Source: Negativicutes bacterium (GTDB taxonomy: Bacteria; Bacillota_C; Negativicutes; Acidaminococcales; Acidaminococcaceae). From it: a stretch of 6,964 nt of DNA. Position 1 is the stretch's first letter; the number at the start of each line of letters is the position of its first letter. Location of the stretch: positions 1-6,964 of the forward strand of contig RZYP01000104.1 in NCBI GenBank assembly GCA_009930275.1, written 5' to 3'. A model generated the notes under the pieces. It saw only the letters and a list, made by a program, of their open reading frames with translations. It searched no databases and had not been told where the DNA came from. This document shows positions 5,802 through 6,964 of this stretch, piece by piece. The position numbers and the translations under genes are program-made.

Positions 5802-6964
5802 ATGTTTGACCAATTAAAGAACCAGCTTGCAACATTTCACCAACAGAGTAAAAGTGCTAAATCGTTTTTCAAGTATATAGGGCCTGGCATCCTTGTGACT
5901 GTGGGTTTTATTGACCCTGGCAATTGGGCCGTTAATCTGGCTGCCGGGGCTCATTATGGTTATAGTCTTTTGTGGGTGGTTACGCTTTCAACAATCATGC
6001 TGATACTATTGCAGCACAATGCGGCACATCTGGGTATCGTTACAGGAGAATGTTTGGCCGAGGCAGCTAGTAGGTTCATAAGACCTTGGCTGGCACGCTT
6101 TTTGCTGGGGACGGCCATGATAGCTACGATTGCAACAGCTTTGGCAGAATTGTTAGGAGCGGCGATTGCGTTAAATATGCTATTCAAAACCCCAATTTTA
6201 ATCGGAGCGATTATGACAGGCCTCATATGCACATTGATGTTGTGGACAAATGCGTATCGTCGCTTGGAAATGTGGATTGCAGCATTTGTTTCACTGATTG
6301 CTTTTTCCTATCTTTTTGAACTATCGCTTGTTCAAGTACATTGGGGTACTGCTGCCTGCAGCTGGCTGTTACCTAGCCTACCCGAAGGTTCAATGCTTGT
6401 TATACTGGGAATTTTAGGCGCTGTCATTATGCCTCACAATCTGTTTCTGCATTCAGAAGTAATTCAAAGCCGTCAATGGAATTTGGAAGATAAGGCTTTG
6501 ATTGTTAAGCAACTTCGTTATGAATTTTTAGATACGCTGTTTTCTATGAGCGTTGGTTGGGCCATCAACAGCGCTATGATCCTGTTGGCGGCCACGACTT
6601 TTTTTGTCAGTGGCGTACCGGTAGACGAACTGCAACAGGCTCAGGAAATGTTAGTCCCCCTTCTAGGTGAGCATGCTGCGAATATTTTTGCAATAGCCTT
6701 GCTCTTTGCTGGGTTTGCTTCAACAACAACGGCTGGTATGGCAGGGGCAACGATTTTTGCCGGATTATTTCATGAAGCTTACGACATGAAAGACATCCAT
6801 TCGCGGCTTGGTCTGATTATAACATTTGTCCCTGCGATTATTATTCTGTTCTTTGTAGCGGATCCTTTCTTTGGTTTGATTTTGTCTCAAGCGCTTTTAA
6901 GCCTGCAGCTCCCGTTTACTATTTTTATGCAGTTATGGCTGACTTCGTCCAAAAGAGTAATGGG
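5802..6964 (+). CDS. mntH: NRAMP-family divalent metal transporter MntH (C-terminus beyond window)
   Basis: An integral membrane importer of Mn2+ and related divalent metals. ATG 5802 follows AAAGGAGG (5789-5796) by five bases. There are 387 codons to the right edge, still open; by family length the last helix or so is missing. The TM1 metal motif DPGN is present (Asp38, Asn41) in GFIDPGNWAVNLAAG, and the TM6 motif MPHN (Met210-Asn213) follows Ala207 and continues NLFLHSEVIQSR, so all four usual metal ligands (D, N, A carbonyl, M) are kept. TM10 keeps LSQ (Gln363) and the open end reads TSSKRVMG, typical just before TM11. Odd points: the TM3 ATDLAE motif reads ATALAE (Ala113, Glu116 kept), and the usual TM9 Arg-Arg pair aligns with Gly337-Leu338. 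This suggests a divergent MntH subgroup with altered proton coupling. It is divergent from the AraC gene; joint regulation is unproven. Confidence 0.94.
   Translation, partial: MFDQLKNQLATFHQQSKSAKSFFKYIGPGILVTVGFIDPGNWAVNLAAGAHYGYSLLWVVTLSTIMLILLQHNAAHLGIVTGECLAEAASRFIRPWLARFLLGTAMIATIATALAELLGAAIALNMLFKTPILIGAIMTGLICTLMLWTNAYRRLEMWIAAFVSLIAFSYLFELSLVQVHWGTAACSWLLPSLPEGSMLVILGILGAVIMPHNLFLHSEVIQSRQWNLEDKALIVKQLRYEFLDTLFSMSVGWAINSAMILLAATTFFVSGVPVDELQQAQEMLVPLLGEHAANIFAIALLFAGFASTTTAGMAGATIFAGLFHEAYDMKDIHSRLGLIITFVPAIIILFFVADPFFGLILSQALLSLQLPFTIFMQLWLTSSKRVM

Noticed and set aside
5960..6319. Open frames inside mntH on both strands (90 aa minus, 77 aa plus)
   Set aside because: They lie wholly inside a well-supported NRAMP gene, lack ribosome sites, and show no recognisable protein features.

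Overview
The window looks like a chromosomal segment from a low-to-mid GC Firmicute. Ribosome binding sites are strong AAGGAGG-type, intergenic regions are AT-rich, promoters are TTGACA/TATAAT-like and there is a hairpin-plus-U-tract terminator. The style of the proteins would fit a Negativicute or a Clostridium-related anaerobe, but no rRNA or marker gene is present, so the placement is an inference and a weak one.

Layout. Most of the window is on the minus strand. Reading in that direction: an AraC-family regulator (5551 to 4595); a strand-specific intrinsic terminator (around 4533 to 4497); a short leader with a possible four-codon mini-ORF; then a tightly packed three-gene operon. The operon holds a membrane-anchored alpha/beta hydrolase (4430 to 3492) and two ABC half-transporters, each with six membrane helices fused to an ATPase domain (3452 to 1662, and 1669 to beyond the left edge). 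The two half-transporter genes overlap by 8 nt. Divergently on the plus strand lies mntH, an NRAMP-family divalent-metal transporter, running from 5802 off the right edge. A 250-bp intergenic region between the regulator and mntH holds back-to-back promoters.

How the genes may work together. The two ABC proteins almost certainly form a heterodimer. Both have complete ATPase motifs, so neither nucleotide site looks degenerate. The AraC protein is the obvious candidate regulator of the operon, because the leader in front of the hydrolase has no good sigma-70-type promoter. The hydrolase is anchored by an N-terminal membrane segment, so it probably acts at the outer face of the cytoplasmic membrane on whatever the ABC pair moves. 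AraC plus a paired 6TM-ATPase transporter recalls YbtA/YbtPQ- and IrtAB-type siderophore loci, and a metal transporter lies next door, so a metallophore role is plausible, but the sequence does not prove it. A drug, lipid or peptide exporter is the main alternative.

The most interesting single observation is in MntH. The metal-site motifs are canonical, but three positions of the conserved NRAMP proton-pathway and salt-bridge network (the TM3 aspartate and the TM9 arginine pair) appear substituted together. I found no mobile elements, CRISPR arrays, tRNA or rRNA genes, and no clearly unprecedented system.
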